From Rahnella inusitata (GTDB taxonomy: Bacteria; Pseudomonadota; Gammaproteobacteria; Enterobacterales; Enterobacteriaceae), in the NCBI RefSeq assembly GCF_003263515.1, contig NZ_JYDE01000024.1, forward strand, positions 62,001 through 126,000: DNA of 64,000 nt, given 5' to 3'. Positions 54,777 through 64,000 of this stretch are shown in pieces. A program made the position numbers and the translations under genes. A model generated the notes under the pieces. The model did not search any database. It had not been told where the DNA came from and saw only the letters and a program-made list of their open reading frames with translations. How positions within the stretch are numbered: position 1 is the first letter of the stretch; each line of letters opens with the position of its first letter.

Positions 54777-56429
54777 TTAACGAAGGTTGATGATCGCGTC
54801 GAAAATCGTCGAAGCCGTCTGCACGACCTGTGCGTTCGCCAGATAATATTGCTGATAGCGTTGCAGATCGCCGTACTCCTCATCGAGGTTAACCCCGGAG
54901 ATAGACTGCTGCTGCGCGGTCAGTTGCGTCACAATGTTGGCCTGCGCAGTGCTGGTCGTTGTCAGCGTGCTGACCTGATTACCCACGTTGCTCACCAGGC
55001 TGGCGTATGCGCCGGACAGGGTTGATTTGCCTTCCACCAGTTTGGCGGTTTGCAGATTCAGCAATTTCTGGGCATTGGTGTTATCGCTGACGCCGCTGTC
55101 TGCCGCGCCTGCTGCTGCGATCAAAGATGAATCGCTGATAGCCACGTTCAGGCTGCCCGCCACGTTGCTAACGGTTTTGAGCGTAAAGCTGTCTTTGGTC
55201 GAAGGCGTTCCGGTAACGGAAACTGCCAGGCCGTCGAAGTTCAGGGTCGCATTGCCGCTGGCATCGGTGCCTGCGGTCGGGCTGATTTTTGCTCCGTCAG
55301 ATACACGGGTCACATCCCAGCCGGTGCCGTTATACGCCATGGTGTAATCACTGGCTTTCACCGCGGTGGTGTCGGTATAAGCCACGCTGATATTGGCGGT
55401 ACCGGTGTTCTTCACGTTGCCAACGGTGGTTGCACCGGTGAAAGAGAAGAAGTTGGTCCCGGCGTCACCATTGAGGTCAAAACCGGCTTTATTGGTGCTG
55501 TTGAAGCTGTCGGCCATGCTCAGCGCCAGCTGGCCCAACTGGTTGATCGCAGGCTCGAGGTTATCTTTACGAAATGCCAGCGTGCCGCCGAGTGAACCGG
55601 TTGTCAGGCGGCTTTCCTGAAGTTCTGTCACTGTGCCATCGGGCTGAGTCATGCCCACGGTCAGCTTGGTCGGATCTGCGCTGGAAGCCATTGCGACAAC
55701 AGTTTTTGCATTGCCGCCGTTGACTAATGGCATGCCGTTGGCAAAGGAGACGTTGTAAGTGTCGCCATCCTGCTGCGTCACGACCACGCCGCTGATGTCG
55801 TTGAGCTGGCTGACCAGTTGATCGCGCTGATCGAGCAGCGCATTAGGCTCCTGACCGGTGCTGCCACGGGTGGCGGTGATCTGGCTGTTCAGTTTGGCAA
55901 TCTGCGTGGCGTAGGTGTTGATCTGATCAACGTTCTGCGAAATCTGCTGGTTCACCGCAGTGTTCATGTCGTTGAGGTATTTCGCCGAACTGTTGAACTG
56001 TGCGGTCAGGCCCTGCGCTTCCCCTAAAACAGCCTGACGCGCGGCGCTGTCGCTGGCGTTGCTGGTCAGGGTTTGCAGGCCTTTAAAGAAGGTGGCCATG
56101 GTCGCATCGATACCGGTGGAGCTGTCGCCCAGTAAGTCATCGATAGAGCTGGCCTGATCGAGCTGGGTGGATAACGCGCTGCTGGTTGCGCTGGAGCCCA
56201 GCAACTGTTTCACCACAAAAGAGTTATATTCGCGATTCACGCCAGTGACCGTTACGCCGTTACCGATGTAACCCGCGCCCGTCGCCGTGCCATTGCTTTG
56301 GTTGATGATCGTTGTCTGACGGTTGTACCCGGCGACACTGACGTTAGCGATGTTGTTTCCGACGGTGCTGAGCGCGGCCTGCGCTGCGTTCAGTCCGCTC
56401 ATTGCGGTATTGATTAAGCTACTGGACAT
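54777..56429 (-). CDS. flgK: Flagellar hook-filament junction protein FlgK (HAP1)
   Basis: FlgK forms the first junction ring at the tip of the hook. The 550-residue protein (E. coli 547) has the conserved D0/D1 N-terminus (LINTAMSGLNAAQAALSTVGNNIANVSVAGYNRQ) and C-terminus (GVNLDEEYGDLQRYQQYYLANAQVVQTA), with a variable middle where the sequence diverges from E. coli. A sigma28 promoter and the flgJ terminator lie in the 187 bases upstream. Confidence 0.97.
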   Translation of the reverse strand: MSSSLINTAMSGLNAAQAALSTVGNNIANVSVAGYNRQTTIINQSNGTATGAGYIGNGVTVTGVNREYNSFVVKQLLGSSATSSALSTQLDQASSIDDLLGDSSTGIDATMATFFKGLQTLTSNASDSAARQAVLGEAQGLTAQFNSSAKYLNDMNTAVNQQISQNVDQINTYATQIAKLNSQITATRGSTGQEPNALLDQRDQLVSQLNDISGVVVTQQDGDTYNVSFANGMPLVNGGNAKTVVAMASSADPTKLTVGMTQPDGTVTELQESRLTTGSLGGTLAFRKDNLEPAINQLGQLALSMADSFNSTNKAGFDLNGDAGTNFFSFTGATTVGNVKNTGTANISVAYTDTTAVKASDYTMAYNGTGWDVTRVSDGAKISPTAGTDASGNATLNFDGLAVSVTGTPSTKDSFTLKTVSNVAGSLNVAISDSSLIAAAGAADSGVSDNTNAQKLLNLQTAKLVEGKSTLSGAYASLVSNVGNQVSTLTTTSTAQANIVTQLTAQQQSISGVNLDEEYGDLQRYQQYYLANAQVVQTASTIFDAIINLR

Positions 56430-56520
56430 GAGTGACCTTCTGGCTGCCGGTGTAAAAGTTTACCGCCGGATAAGTAAAGGGGTTGGGTCGGGGTGTAGGC
56501 CTTTTCCCATATTGATCTGG

Positions 56521-56547
56521 TTATCGGCGTGTGGTGCGAAAACTTGA
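56521..56547 (-). promoter_or_regulatory. Sigma28 (FliA) promoter of flgKL
   Basis: On the - strand, TCAAGTTT (56540-56547), 11 bases, GCCGATAA (56521-56528). The -10 is an exact match to TAAAGTTT-N11-GCCGATAA, and the -35 differs at one position. This puts flgKL in the late flagellar class, as in E. coli. Confidence 0.9.
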
Positions 56548-56549
56548 GA

Positions 56550-56601
56550 GAAAAATGGCAACCGCTTTCAAACTTTTTTAATGCCTGAGAGGAGGTTGCC
56601 A
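56550..56601 (-). terminator. Terminator after flgJ
   Basis: TGGCAACC and GGTTGCCA (56556-56563 and 56594-56601) are perfect 8-bp complements around a 30-base loop; on the - strand they are followed by TTTTTCTC. It sits just ahead of the flgK promoter. Confidence 0.72.
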
Positions 56602-56616
56602 TTTTAAACGCGTATA

Positions 56617-57567
56617 TCAGAAAATATCTTTGAGATCATGACTGTAGGCTTTTACAGCCTGCTCACCCGCGCCTTTGATTTTCTGGATCACGCTGACCAG
56701 TTTATCGGCGTAATTCGGGTCAGTGGCGTAGCCTGCTTTTTGTAGCGCATGTGCCGCTTGTTCCGGCGTACTCGCCGAGGCTACCTGCGCATAACGTGGG
56801 TTGTTGGTCAGCAGTTTGATGTAGTCGCTGATAGCTTCCACATACGAGCCGTATACGCGGAAACTGGCCTGGACTTTTTTCGCTACGCCGTTGGCGTATT
56901 CGGTGGTCGTGATATTAGTGGTCGGGCCGTCCCAGCTGCTGCCCGCTTTGATGCCGAACAGGTTGAAGCTGCGTTTGCCATCGCTGGTCGGAATTTCACG
57001 CTGCCCCCAGCCGGATTCCAGCGCGGCCTGCGCCATGATCAGCTGGTGCGGAATGCCGCTGTCTTTACTGGCGACCTGCGCCGGAATGCTCAGGTTGGAG
57101 ACGAACTGCCCGCTGTCTTGCGAAAGCGGTGCGCCGCCGGTGGTGCGATCCGGTGCCGCAGGGATGGCTTTACGCAGATACTGTTCCATTGCCTGAATGG
57201 GCAGCGTTTTCAGTACTTCGTTATCCAGCGCCATTGGCACGGTGCCCGCCAGTTCTGACGGTTGTTTGGTGCCGCCGGTTAACTGTTCAACCATCATGTC
57301 CGCCATACCCAAGCCTTTGTTGGACATGTCCTGCGCAATTTGCTGATCGTACATCGATGTATAAAGCTTGGTTTGTTCGTTGCTCAGCAGCCCGCCTTCC
57401 GGCAACGCCTGACGCATGCTTTTCAGCATCATCTGCACGAACACCCCTTCAAACTGTTTCGCCACTTCTTTAATGTGCGCTTGCGGATCCAGCGACACAT
57501 CCCGCTTCAGCTTGTTCAGGGACTGCGTGTCATACGCCGCCCCGGACATCGACATCAGATCGCTCAT
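56617..57567 (-). CDS. flgJ: Flagellar rod-cap/muramidase FlgJ
   Basis: FlgJ caps the growing rod and cuts peptidoglycan so that the rod can pass. The 316-residue protein (E. coli 313) has the rod-scaffold domain at residues 25-120 (KEVAKQFEGVFVQMMLKSMRQALPEGGLLSNEQ-type sequence) and a C-terminal GH73 glucosaminidase domain. There the catalytic Glu lies in AQAALESGWGQREI. The start codon overlaps the flgI stop by one base. Confidence 0.97.
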   Translation of the reverse strand: MSDLMSMSGAAYDTQSLNKLKRDVSLDPQAHIKEVAKQFEGVFVQMMLKSMRQALPEGGLLSNEQTKLYTSMYDQQIAQDMSNKGLGMADMMVEQLTGGTKQPSELAGTVPMALDNEVLKTLPIQAMEQYLRKAIPAAPDRTTGGAPLSQDSGQFVSNLSIPAQVASKDSGIPHQLIMAQAALESGWGQREIPTSDGKRSFNLFGIKAGSSWDGPTTNITTTEYANGVAKKVQASFRVYGSYVEAISDYIKLLTNNPRYAQVASASTPEQAAHALQKAGYATDPNYADKLVSVIQKIKGAGEQAVKAYSHDLKDIF

Positions 57568-58673
57568 CAGATAATTTCCAAATCAGCACGCAGGCAACCG
57601 GCTGTTTTCATGGCCTGCAAAATAGACATCAGATCGATAGGCGTCGCCCCTAACGCGTTCAGCGTACGGACAACGTTGTTCAGGCTGGCGCTGGAGCGTA
57701 CCTGCTGTATCGACCCGCCGGACTGACGCACGGAAATATTGGTGTTAGGCGTCACCACCGTCTGTCCCCCACCGAACGGCGTGTTCGGCTGGCTGACATC
57801 GTTCTGACGATCGACGACCACGGAAAGATTGCCCTGCGCGACCGCGCAGCTGTCGAGCGTGACGTCACGGTTCATGACCACCGAGCCGGTACGGGAGTTG
57901 ATGATGACTTTCGCGTCCATCGGCCCGACGTTGACTTCGATGTTCTGGATCTGCGCCAGAATGCGCACCTGAGAAACATTCCCGCGCGGCACGACCACCT
58001 GAATGTTGCGTGAATCCAGCGCGGAAGCCACACCCATGCCCTGACGGTTGATAGCATCGCTGACCTGCTGGGCAAGGTTAAAGTCTTCGTCATTAAGTTG
58101 CAGGCTGATCACGCCTTCGGTGCCGAAGGTGCTTGGCAGTTCGCGTTCAATGGTTGCACCGCCGGTGATACGTCCGCCAGAAACCTGGTTCACCGTCACG
58201 CTGCTGCCACCGGCAGATGCTCCGGCACCGCCGACCAGCACGTTACCTTGTGCCAGCGCGTAGACCTGATTGTCGACCCCTTTCATTGGGGTCATCAGCA
58301 AGGTGCCGCCGCGAATGCTTTTGGCGTTACCCATGGAAGAGACCACCACGTCAATAGCCTGTCCTGCGCGGGAGAACGGTGGCATTTTGGCGGTGACCAT
58401 CACCGCCGCGACGTTTTTCAACTGCATGTTGGTGCCAGCCGGAACGGTGATGCCGAGCTGAGATAACATGTTGGTCAGCGTCTGCGTGGTGAACGGCGTC
58501 TGCGTGGTCTGGTCACCCGTACCATCGAGGCCGACGACCAGACCGTAGCCGATCAGGGCGTTATCACGCACGCCCTGTACCGTGGTCAGATCACGAATAC
58601 GATCGGCGGATGCGGGCAGTATCACCAGGGCGGACATCGCCAGACAGAAGATACCGGAAAGAATTTTTCGCAT
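57567..58673 (-). CDS. flgI: Flagellar P-ring protein FlgI
   Basis: FlgI forms the P-ring bushing around the rod in the peptidoglycan layer. The 368-residue precursor (E. coli 365) has a signal peptide ending ILPASA, and mature [33 protein letters not shown], a highly conserved start. NAEVNVGP-type blocks and the ending [31 protein letters not shown] are family features. It follows flgH after 10 bases. Confidence 0.97.
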   Translation of the reverse strand: MRKILSGIFCLAMSALVILPASADRIRDLTTVQGVRDNALIGYGLVVGLDGTGDQTTQTPFTTQTLTNMLSQLGITVPAGTNMQLKNVAAVMVTAKMPPFSRAGQAIDVVVSSMGNAKSIRGGTLLMTPMKGVDNQVYALAQGNVLVGGAGASAGGSSVTVNQVSGGRITGGATIERELPSTFGTEGVISLQLNDEDFNLAQQVSDAINRQGMGVASALDSRNIQVVVPRGNVSQVRILAQIQNIEVNVGPMDAKVIINSRTGSVVMNRDVTLDSCAVAQGNLSVVVDRQNDVSQPNTPFGGGQTVVTPNTNISVRQSGGSIQQVRSSASLNNVVRTLNALGATPIDLMSILQAMKTAGCLRADLEII

Positions 58674-58683
58674 GATTGCCTCG

Positions 58684-59415
58684 TTATAACGGCGATAAGT
58701 TTAAGAAGAACCGCTGCAACCAGCCCATGTTCTGCGCTTCGTTGATGTAGCCATTCCCTACGTACTCGATACGCGCATCGGCCACCTGCGTGGAGACCAC
58801 CGCATTCGCGCCGCTGATGGTGCGCGGGTTGACTACACCGGAGAACCGGATGAATTCGGTTCCCTGATTAATTTCGATTTGTTTCTCACCGACAACTTTC
58901 AGGTTGCCGTTGGCCAGCACTTCGCTGACGGTGACGGTCAATGTTCCGGTGAAGCTGTTGTTGGCGGCAGCGCCACCTTTGCCCGCGAAGGTGTTATCGC
59001 CGGACGTGTCCACCGCGGCGCGGGCATTGCCGAACAGCCCTTCCAGATAGCGCGGCGTGGTATCAAAGCCAAATTTGGTTGACCCGTTGCGGCTGGCGTT
59101 CGCCGAGGAGCTTTTGCTCGCACTGACGTTTTCCTGCAACACGATGGTCAGGGTATCGCCGATATTGCGCGGACGACGGTCTTCGAACAAAGGCTGATAA
59201 CCATAGTTCATCGGCTGAACTGACTGGAAAATCGAACCGTTAGGAACCGGCGGTGCGGCGGGTGCAGGTGCCGCTGTGGTCGTGCCTGGCACCAGCGGGG
59301 TGTGCGGAAAATACGCGCAACCGTTCGCCAGTAACGTCACTAACAGCGGCAGAACCAGCTTGCCTGGTCGGTTTACAAGAGAAGTCTTTACCGACGTTAT
59401 TTTTTTGGTCACCAC
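58684..59415 (-). CDS. flgH: Flagellar L-ring lipoprotein FlgH
   Basis: FlgH is the outer-membrane L-ring lipoprotein. The 243-residue precursor (E. coli 232) starts at GTG 59415 and has a signal peptide with lipobox LANGC, so the mature cysteine (about residue 33) would be acylated. [31 protein letters not shown]-type sequence and the ending [15 protein letters not shown] are conserved. The N-terminus is about 10 residues longer than in E. coli, so an internal start is possible. Confidence 0.96.
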   Translation of the reverse strand: MVTKKITSVKTSLVNRPGKLVLPLLVTLLANGCAYFPHTPLVPGTTTAAPAPAAPPVPNGSIFQSVQPMNYGYQPLFEDRRPRNIGDTLTIVLQENVSASKSSSANASRNGSTKFGFDTTPRYLEGLFGNARAAVDTSGDNTFAGKGGAAANNSFTGTLTVTVSEVLANGNLKVVGEKQIEINQGTEFIRFSGVVNPRTISGANAVVSTQVADARIEYVGNGYINEAQNMGWLQRFFLNLSPL

Positions 59416-59498
59416 AGTTATCGCCTTAAAAAAATCGACCTGACAGGAATCAGAAACCGTACAGGACAGGAGCGCTTAAGCCCCCGTCCTCTCATACA

Positions 59499-60281
59499 TT
59501 ACAGCTGCGAAAGTTTCTGCAGCATTTCGTCCGAGGTGGACACTGCTTTACTGTTGATTTCATACGCGCGTTGCGTCTGGATCATGTTGACCAGCTCTTC
59601 CGCCACGTTGACGTTCGAGGTCTCAACATAGCCCTGATACAACAGGCCAGCGCCGTTCAGGCCCGGTGTACTTTCTGTCGGTGCGCCGGAGCTTTGCGTT
59701 TCCTGGTACAGGTTTTCACCCATTGATTCCAGGCCGCTGTTGTTGATAAAGGTGCTCAGGGTTAACTGACCAACCTGCTGCGCCGCCGTCTGTCCCTGCT
59801 GGGTGACGCTGACTATCCCGTCGCGACCCACGGTCATGCTCAGGGCGTTGGTCGGGATGGTGATCGCAGGAATAACCTGATAGCCGCTGGAGGTCACCAG
59901 CTGACCGTTCTGATCAACCTGGAAAGAACCGTCGCGGGTGTAGGCCGTGGTGCCATCAGGCAACTGCACCTGGAAGAACCCCTCACCTTTGACGGCAATG
60001 TCTTTACTGTTGCTGGTCTGCGACAGGTTACCCTGCGAGAACAAACGTTCAGTAGAAACAGGGCGCACACCGGTACCTATCTGCAAACCCGAAGGCAGGT
60101 TGGTCTGTTCGGACGACTGCGCACCCGGCTGGCGGATTGTCTGGTACAGCAAATCTTCGAATACCGCACGCTGGCGTTTAAAGCCGTTGGTGCTGACGTT
60201 CGCCAGGTTGTTGGCGATGACGTCCATGTTGGTCTGCTGGGCATCCAGACCGGTTTTCGCGATATAAAGCGATGGGATCAT
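59499..60281 (-). CDS. flgG: Flagellar distal rod protein FlgG
   Basis: FlgG makes the distal rod that crosses the P and L rings. At 260 residues it has the E. coli length. The N-terminal rod signature is [27 protein letters not shown] and the C-terminal one [35 protein letters not shown]. It lies between flgF and flgH on one strand with short gaps. Confidence 0.98.
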   Translation of the reverse strand: MIPSLYIAKTGLDAQQTNMDVIANNLANVSTNGFKRQRAVFEDLLYQTIRQPGAQSSEQTNLPSGLQIGTGVRPVSTERLFSQGNLSQTSNSKDIAVKGEGFFQVQLPDGTTAYTRDGSFQVDQNGQLVTSSGYQVIPAITIPTNALSMTVGRDGIVSVTQQGQTAAQQVGQLTLSTFINNSGLESMGENLYQETQSSGAPTESTPGLNGAGLLYQGYVETSNVNVAEELVNMIQTQRAYEINSKAVSTSDEMLQKLSQL

Positions 60282-60302
60282 GTCGTTACTCCTCTGCCAT
60301 CA

Positions 60303-61058
60303 TCAGGTCAGTGACAGCAGATTATTGGCACGTTGTTCATTTTCATCGACGCTGTGGATGACTTTCATCTGCATCTCAAAGCGGCGGGCGTTAGCTATCA
60401 TGTCAACCATGGTTTCGACCGGTTGCACGTTACTGCCTTCGAGCGTTCCGGGCATAACGTGAATGGTCGGATCGGCCTGAAGCGCATTACCACGGGTCTG
60501 TGCAGTTTCCGGCGTCAGGCGGAACATGCCGTCGTCGCCTCGCATCACTTCACTGCCCGTGGCTTTAACCAGTTTCAGTTTACCGAGCTGACCCATGGTG
60601 TTCGGGTCAGCGCCGGCTTCCAGCACAGCAATCGTGCCGTCCGCAGAGATGGTCAGCTGCGAATTTGGCGGCACTTCGATTGGCCCGTTGTCACCCATCA
60701 CCGGATGACCTTGTACGGTCAGCTGGTTAGTGGGTGACACCTGCATGTCACCGTTACGGGTATACGCTTCAGAGCCATCAGGCATCTGCACCGCCAGGAA
60801 ACCATCCTGCTGTAAGGCCACATCCAGCGGACGGCCCGTGTAGTTAAGCTTCCCCTGCGACATGTCTGCGCCCGGCGTAGATGCCGTGACCAGTGTGCGG
60901 GTATCCAGACTTTGGCCATCCACCGGCACCGCGCGCATGGCTAAAAGCTGTGCACGAAATCCCGGTGTGGAGGCGTTAGCCAGGTTACTTGACGTGACCG
61001 ACTGCTGTACCAGCGTCTGGCTGGCGGCGCCCATCGCGGTGTAGATAGCGTGATCCAT
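60303..61058 (-). CDS. flgF: Flagellar proximal rod protein FlgF
   Basis: FlgF is one of the proximal rod subunits. The 251-residue protein (E. coli 251) starts MDHAIYTAMGAASQTLVQQSVTSSNLANASTPGFRAQ and ends with the rod/hook helix MVDMIANARRFEMQMKVIHSVDENEQRAN. It is 29 bases downstream of flgE. Confidence 0.97.
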   Translation of the reverse strand: MDHAIYTAMGAASQTLVQQSVTSSNLANASTPGFRAQLLAMRAVPVDGQSLDTRTLVTASTPGADMSQGKLNYTGRPLDVALQQDGFLAVQMPDGSEAYTRNGDMQVSPTNQLTVQGHPVMGDNGPIEVPPNSQLTISADGTIAVLEAGADPNTMGQLGKLKLVKATGSEVMRGDDGMFRLTPETAQTRGNALQADPTIHVMPGTLEGSNVQPVETMVDMIANARRFEMQMKVIHSVDENEQRANNLLSLT

Positions 61059-61087
61059 AGTGCTGCCCTATCGAGTTTTATCGCGCG

Positions 61088-62335
61088 TTAGCGCAGGTTA
61101 ACCAGCGTGTTCAGGATGGAGTCCTGAGTTTTGATGGTTTGCGCATTCGACTGATAGTTACGCTGAGCAACGATCATATTGACCAGTTCAGCACTCAGAT
61201 CGACGTTGGATGATTCCAGCGCGCCACTGGTGATGCTGGCGAAGCCACCTTCGCTGGCGATGCCGTTAACGGCCTGACCAGAAGAAGAGGTCGCAGTCCA
61301 GACGTTATCACCTTCAGATTTCAGACCTTCCGGGTTAGAGAAGGAGCTCAGCACGATCTGGCCGAGCAGCTGGGTTTTCTGGTTGGAGTACGTGCCGGTG
61401 ATGGTGCCGTCGTTATTGATGGTGTAGCCGGTCATCTGACCTGCTGCGTAACCATCCTGCGTCAGGGAACCGATGCTGTTGCTGCCGGTGCTCTGCTGAA
61501 TACTGCCGGTGAAATCCAGTGCAACCGTTTGTGGAGAAACAGCGCCGTTGGCGGTGTTGTTCATCGGCAACGTCAGGCTCAGACCCGTCTGCGTAGTGCC
61601 GTCGGCGGCGTTAGTGCTGGTCAGTGCGCCGCTTGAGCTGAAGTTCAGCGTACCAATTTTACCGGCGGTAGAACCGGTCACGCTGCCATCCTGAGAGTAA
61701 ACGTCCCAGCTGTTGGCGACCGTCGCAGACTTCACGAAGTACACGTTGTTATCGTGCGCGTTACCCAGTGAGTCATAGGTCGTGATGCTGTTGACGTAGT
61801 TGTAGCTGGTGTCATCGCTGCTGTTGAACGTGGCAGTTTTTGGTGCGGTGTCCGTAGAGTTCAGGTTCGCCACCATGGTGCCACCGACGGTGGATTTGGC
61901 GCTCATCATGGTCGTTGGCACGCTCAGTGCAACAGGCTGTGCGCCCGCAGCGATGGTCGGCGGTGTACCCGTGGCCGGGAAACCGGTCACGCTCAGACCC
62001 TGCATGTTTACCAGATTACGGTTCGCATCCAGAGACAGCTGGCCGTTTCGGGAGTAATACACGGTGCCGCTGCTGTCGGCCAGACGGAAGAAACCGTTAC
62101 CGCTCAGTGCAACGTCCAGACCACGGGATGTCGTGGTGGTGGTGCCGTCGTTGAAGTTTTGTGTGACTGCGGCGACTTTAACGCCCATCCCCGTTTGTGA
62201 ACCGGCGAACATATCGGCAAAAGACGCGGTCGCGGTTTTGAAACCGACGGTTGCGGAGTTGGCGATGTTGTTACCAATCACGTCCAGGTTGGACGATGCT
62301 GCGCTCAGGCCGCTGACTGCTTGCGAAAAGCTCAT
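61088..62335 (-). CDS. flgE: Flagellar hook protein FlgE
   Basis: FlgE polymerises into the flexible hook. The 415-residue protein (E. coli 402) has the conserved D0 start MSFSQAVSGLSAASSNLDVIGNNIANSATVGFK and end SAELVNMIVAQRNYQSNAQTIKTQDSILNTLVNLR, with the usual variable surface domains between. A 178-base gap containing a palindromic repeat separates it from flgD, which is unusual inside this operon. Confidence 0.98.
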   Translation of the reverse strand: MSFSQAVSGLSAASSNLDVIGNNIANSATVGFKTATASFADMFAGSQTGMGVKVAAVTQNFNDGTTTTTSRGLDVALSGNGFFRLADSSGTVYYSRNGQLSLDANRNLVNMQGLSVTGFPATGTPPTIAAGAQPVALSVPTTMMSAKSTVGGTMVANLNSTDTAPKTATFNSSDDTSYNYVNSITTYDSLGNAHDNNVYFVKSATVANSWDVYSQDGSVTGSTAGKIGTLNFSSSGALTSTNAADGTTQTGLSLTLPMNNTANGAVSPQTVALDFTGSIQQSTGSNSIGSLTQDGYAAGQMTGYTINNDGTITGTYSNQKTQLLGQIVLSSFSNPEGLKSEGDNVWTATSSSGQAVNGIASEGGFASITSGALESSNVDLSAELVNMIVAQRNYQSNAQTIKTQDSILNTLVNLR

Positions 62336-62374
62336 GTTAGCTCCAGTTTACTGTGTAGTGTTTATGCATCTTTA

Positions 62375-62506
62375 GCTCCTCCCCTGCGAAGAGGCGTCTT
62401 TGGCTCCCTGCCCTGCGAAAGGGAGGGTTGGGGTGGGGTATTACTGGCCATTAAGACGCAGCCAGTTATCCCGCCTCCCCGCCTCCCCCTTCGCAGAGGG
62501 AGGAGC
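62375..62506. repeat. Palindromic G/C-rich intergenic repeat, copy 2 (flgE-flgD)
   Basis: A 132-base palindromic element related to copy 1 at 2381-2484. The ends GCTCCTCCC and GGGAGGAGC are exact complements, and the shared words CCTGCGAA, GGGAGGGTTGGGGTGGGGTAT and CCTTCGCAG recur. Next to the left arm there is an extra partial duplication (two CCTGCGAA units at about 62383 and 62412). It lies within the flgBCDEFGHIJ operon and must be read through. Confidence 0.85.
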
Positions 62507-62513
62507 AAAACGA

Positions 62514-63206
62514 TTACAAAATCTGTCTTACCTGATCGACTGTCGTCGTTCCGCGCACACCGAGATCCAGCGAGGTGCCGGTCGTGTTGTTGATCACGCC
62601 GTTTACCAGTGCATAGTTCAGCGGCGTTGCCACCATTTGCTGATTGTTATTCAACGCATTGATGCTGAAGGAATAGCTGCCGTTCGGGGCTTTGGTGCCA
62701 TCGTCCTGCGTGCCATCCCAGGTATAGCTGTGGACACCGGCAGTCTGGGAACCCAGGCTGATAGTCTTCACGGCTTTGCCGGTGGAATCGGTGACGGTAG
62801 CCGTGACGTTGTCCGCGGCGCTTTCCAGCTCCAGACCAAATGGTGTGGTGCTGACGGTGCCGTCGGTATCGCTGCCGACCAAAATGGTGCTGCCGGAAAC
62901 CATCACACCGTGGCCGATCAGGGAACTTGCCTGAACTGAGGAGCCACTGGTGATTTGTCCGGAGATGCTGCCCAGCGTTGTGTTGAGTTTTTCAATACCG
63001 CTCACGGTACTGATTTGCGCTAACTGGGTGGTCAGCTGGCTGTTATCCATCGGATTGGTGGGATCCTGGTTTTTCAGCTGCGCCACCAGCAAGGTCAGGA
63101 AACTGCTGGATAAGTCATCGGCCGAACTTCCGCTGGTCGTGGACGTCGCGCTGGCCGCCGCAATGGTGTTATCCGTGGTGTCGTTAATCGACGTGGTAAT
63201 TGCCAT
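62514..63206 (-). CDS. flgD: Flagellar hook-cap/scaffold protein FlgD
   Basis: FlgD caps the growing hook and is needed for FlgE assembly. The 230-residue protein (E. coli 231) has the N-terminal signature SSFLTLLVAQLKNQDPTNPMDNSQLTTQLAQIS (about residues 33-65), then a Tudor/Fn3-like region with YTWDGTQDDGTKAPNGSYSF. It follows flgC after 11 bases. Confidence 0.97.
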   Translation of the reverse strand: MAITTSINDTTDNTIAAASATSTTSGSSADDLSSSFLTLLVAQLKNQDPTNPMDNSQLTTQLAQISTVSGIEKLNTTLGSISGQITSGSSVQASSLIGHGVMVSGSTILVGSDTDGTVSTTPFGLELESAADNVTATVTDSTGKAVKTISLGSQTAGVHSYTWDGTQDDGTKAPNGSYSFSINALNNNQQMVATPLNYALVNGVINNTTGTSLDLGVRGTTTVDQVRQIL

Positions 63207-63217
63207 GGTTCGCTCCG

Positions 63218-63622
63218 CTATTGACCCAGAGTCAGAGTTTTCATCATCAACGACTTGGTGGTGTTAAGCACCTCGACGTTGGCCTGATAACTGCGGGAAG
63301 CAGAGATGGTGTTCACCATTTCGCTGACCACATCTACGTTTGGCATCTGTACATAGCCTTTAGCATCCGCCATCGGATTACCCGGCTCATACACCATGCG
63401 CATCGGCGCCGGATCATCGACTATTTGCGCCACTTTCACGCCGCCGGTTTCCTGGCCAGGTGCGGCATTTACCTGAAACACCACCTGTTTGGCCCGGTAA
63501 GGCTGACCATCGGGACCGGTGACGCTGTCGGCGTTGGCCATGTTACTGGCGCTGACGTTCAGACGCTGAGACTGCGCAGCGAGCGCAGAACCGGCGATAT
63601 CAAAAATACCCAACATCGACAT
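63218..63622 (-). CDS. flgC: Flagellar proximal rod protein FlgC
   Basis: FlgC is a proximal rod subunit. At 134 residues it matches the E. coli length. The start [40 protein letters not shown]-type sequence and the end [38 protein letters not shown] are standard. It lies 6 bases after flgB. Confidence 0.98.
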   Translation of the reverse strand: MSMLGIFDIAGSALAAQSQRLNVSASNMANADSVTGPDGQPYRAKQVVFQVNAAPGQETGGVKVAQIVDDPAPMRMVYEPGNPMADAKGYVQMPNVDVVSEMVNTISASRSYQANVEVLNTTKSLMMKTLTLGQ

Positions 63623-63628
63623 ATGAAA

Positions 63629-64000
63629 TTATCCTTGCAACACGGACATCATCGATTTGACCTGTCCACCAAGGACGGTCAGATCAGTCTGATAGCGCAC
63701 GCTGTTATCGGCAAAATTGGTACGTTCACGGTCCATATCGACTGTGTTACCGTCCGCCGAAGGTTGGTCCGGGATCCGGTACATCAAATCCATATCGGCT
63801 GCCTGGGCGTTCGATGCCGGAATGTGGCGGTCAGACGTCAGTGATAAAGACATACCGCTGCCACTGGCGCGGCCTTGCTCCATCACTTTCTGTAACTGAC
63901 TGGCGAAATCAATATCGCGCGCCTGGTACCCTGGGGTATCGGCGTTGGCGATATTGGCTGAAAGTATTTCTTGCCGCTGGGCGCGCAGGTTGAGCGCTTC
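63629..64000 (-). CDS. flgB: Flagellar proximal rod protein FlgB (5' end missing)
   Basis: FlgB is the first proximal rod subunit. The frame is open to the window edge at 64000, giving 123 residues of a protein usually 138 long; about 14 N-terminal residues lie outside. Visible blocks are [46 protein letters not shown] and [28 protein letters not shown]. The FlhDC-controlled promoter of the operon would lie beyond the window. Confidence 0.97.
   Translation of the reverse strand, partial: EALNLRAQRQEILSANIANADTPGYQARDIDFASQLQKVMEQGRASGSGMSLSLTSDRHIPASNAQAADMDLMYRIPDQPSADGNTVDMDRERTNFADNSVRYQTDLTVLGGQVKSMMSVLQG

Noticed and set aside
1-64000. CRISPR array, rRNA or tRNA gene, insertion sequence
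   Set aside because: No regularly spaced repeats, no tRNA or rRNA sequence and no transposase were found on either strand; the prophage used rybB, not a tRNA gene.

Overview
The window comes from a chromosome of an Enterobacterales bacterium, most likely a member of the Yersiniaceae (Rahnella, Ewingella or Serratia-like). Almost every housekeeping gene is recognisably the orthologue of an E. coli gene, and local gene order (potFGHI-ybjO-rlmC; grxA-nfsA-rimK-ybjN; ybjL-rybB; ybjG-dacC-gstB-yliI; xylAB/xylFGHR) follows E. coli. The ends, however, carry two flagellar operons that lie far apart in E. coli. The genus assignment is inference; no rRNA or other marker gene is present.

Layout. 1-3575: the end of the fli export/switch operon (fliM partial, fliN-O-P-Q-R, + strand). 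3721-15616: rlmC, ybjO and the putrescine transporter potFGHI (- strand), then ybjN-rimK-nfsA (-), grxA (+) with an OxyR-like site, ybjM, ybjL, and the sigmaE-dependent small RNA gene rybB. 15600-24222: a decayed P2/186-type prophage inserted in the 3' end of rybB. It is bounded by a 17-bp direct repeat and keeps the integrase, a 186-type CI repressor, Cox, a cut-off CII and a cut-off tail spike. It also carries three islands of AT-rich cargo: a HEPN/zinc-ribbon protein with a small ORF, an SOS-box gene, and a two-gene operon containing a KAP-type P-loop NTPase.

24261-35161: a bleomycin-resistance-like protein, a general porin, a GNAT acetyltransferase pair, a methyltransferase, ybjG with a PmrA-type box, dacC, a LysR regulator divergent from an M20 peptidase/MHS transporter operon, and gstB. 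35249-53446: yliI, an orphan sugar-binding protein, and a xyloside/xylose block (yicJ-yicI, a secreted DUF1996-type protein, xylR-H-G-F divergent from xylA-B), followed by yohJK. 53751-64000: flgL-K-J-I-H-G-F-E-D-C and partial flgB on the - strand, with a sigma28 promoter in front of flgK.

How it works together. The two flagellar blocks build the switch, export gate, rod, rings, hook and hook-filament junction. YicJ could import xylosides, YicI would release xylose, XylFGH imports xylose and XylAB carries it into the pentose phosphate pathway. The prophage looks immobilised: the integrase has histidine where the catalytic tyrosine should be, and the middle of the phage genome is deleted. The surviving cargo, especially the KAP operon between repressor and integrase and the HEPN protein near the opposite end, is the best place in this window to look for an undescribed phage-defence function.
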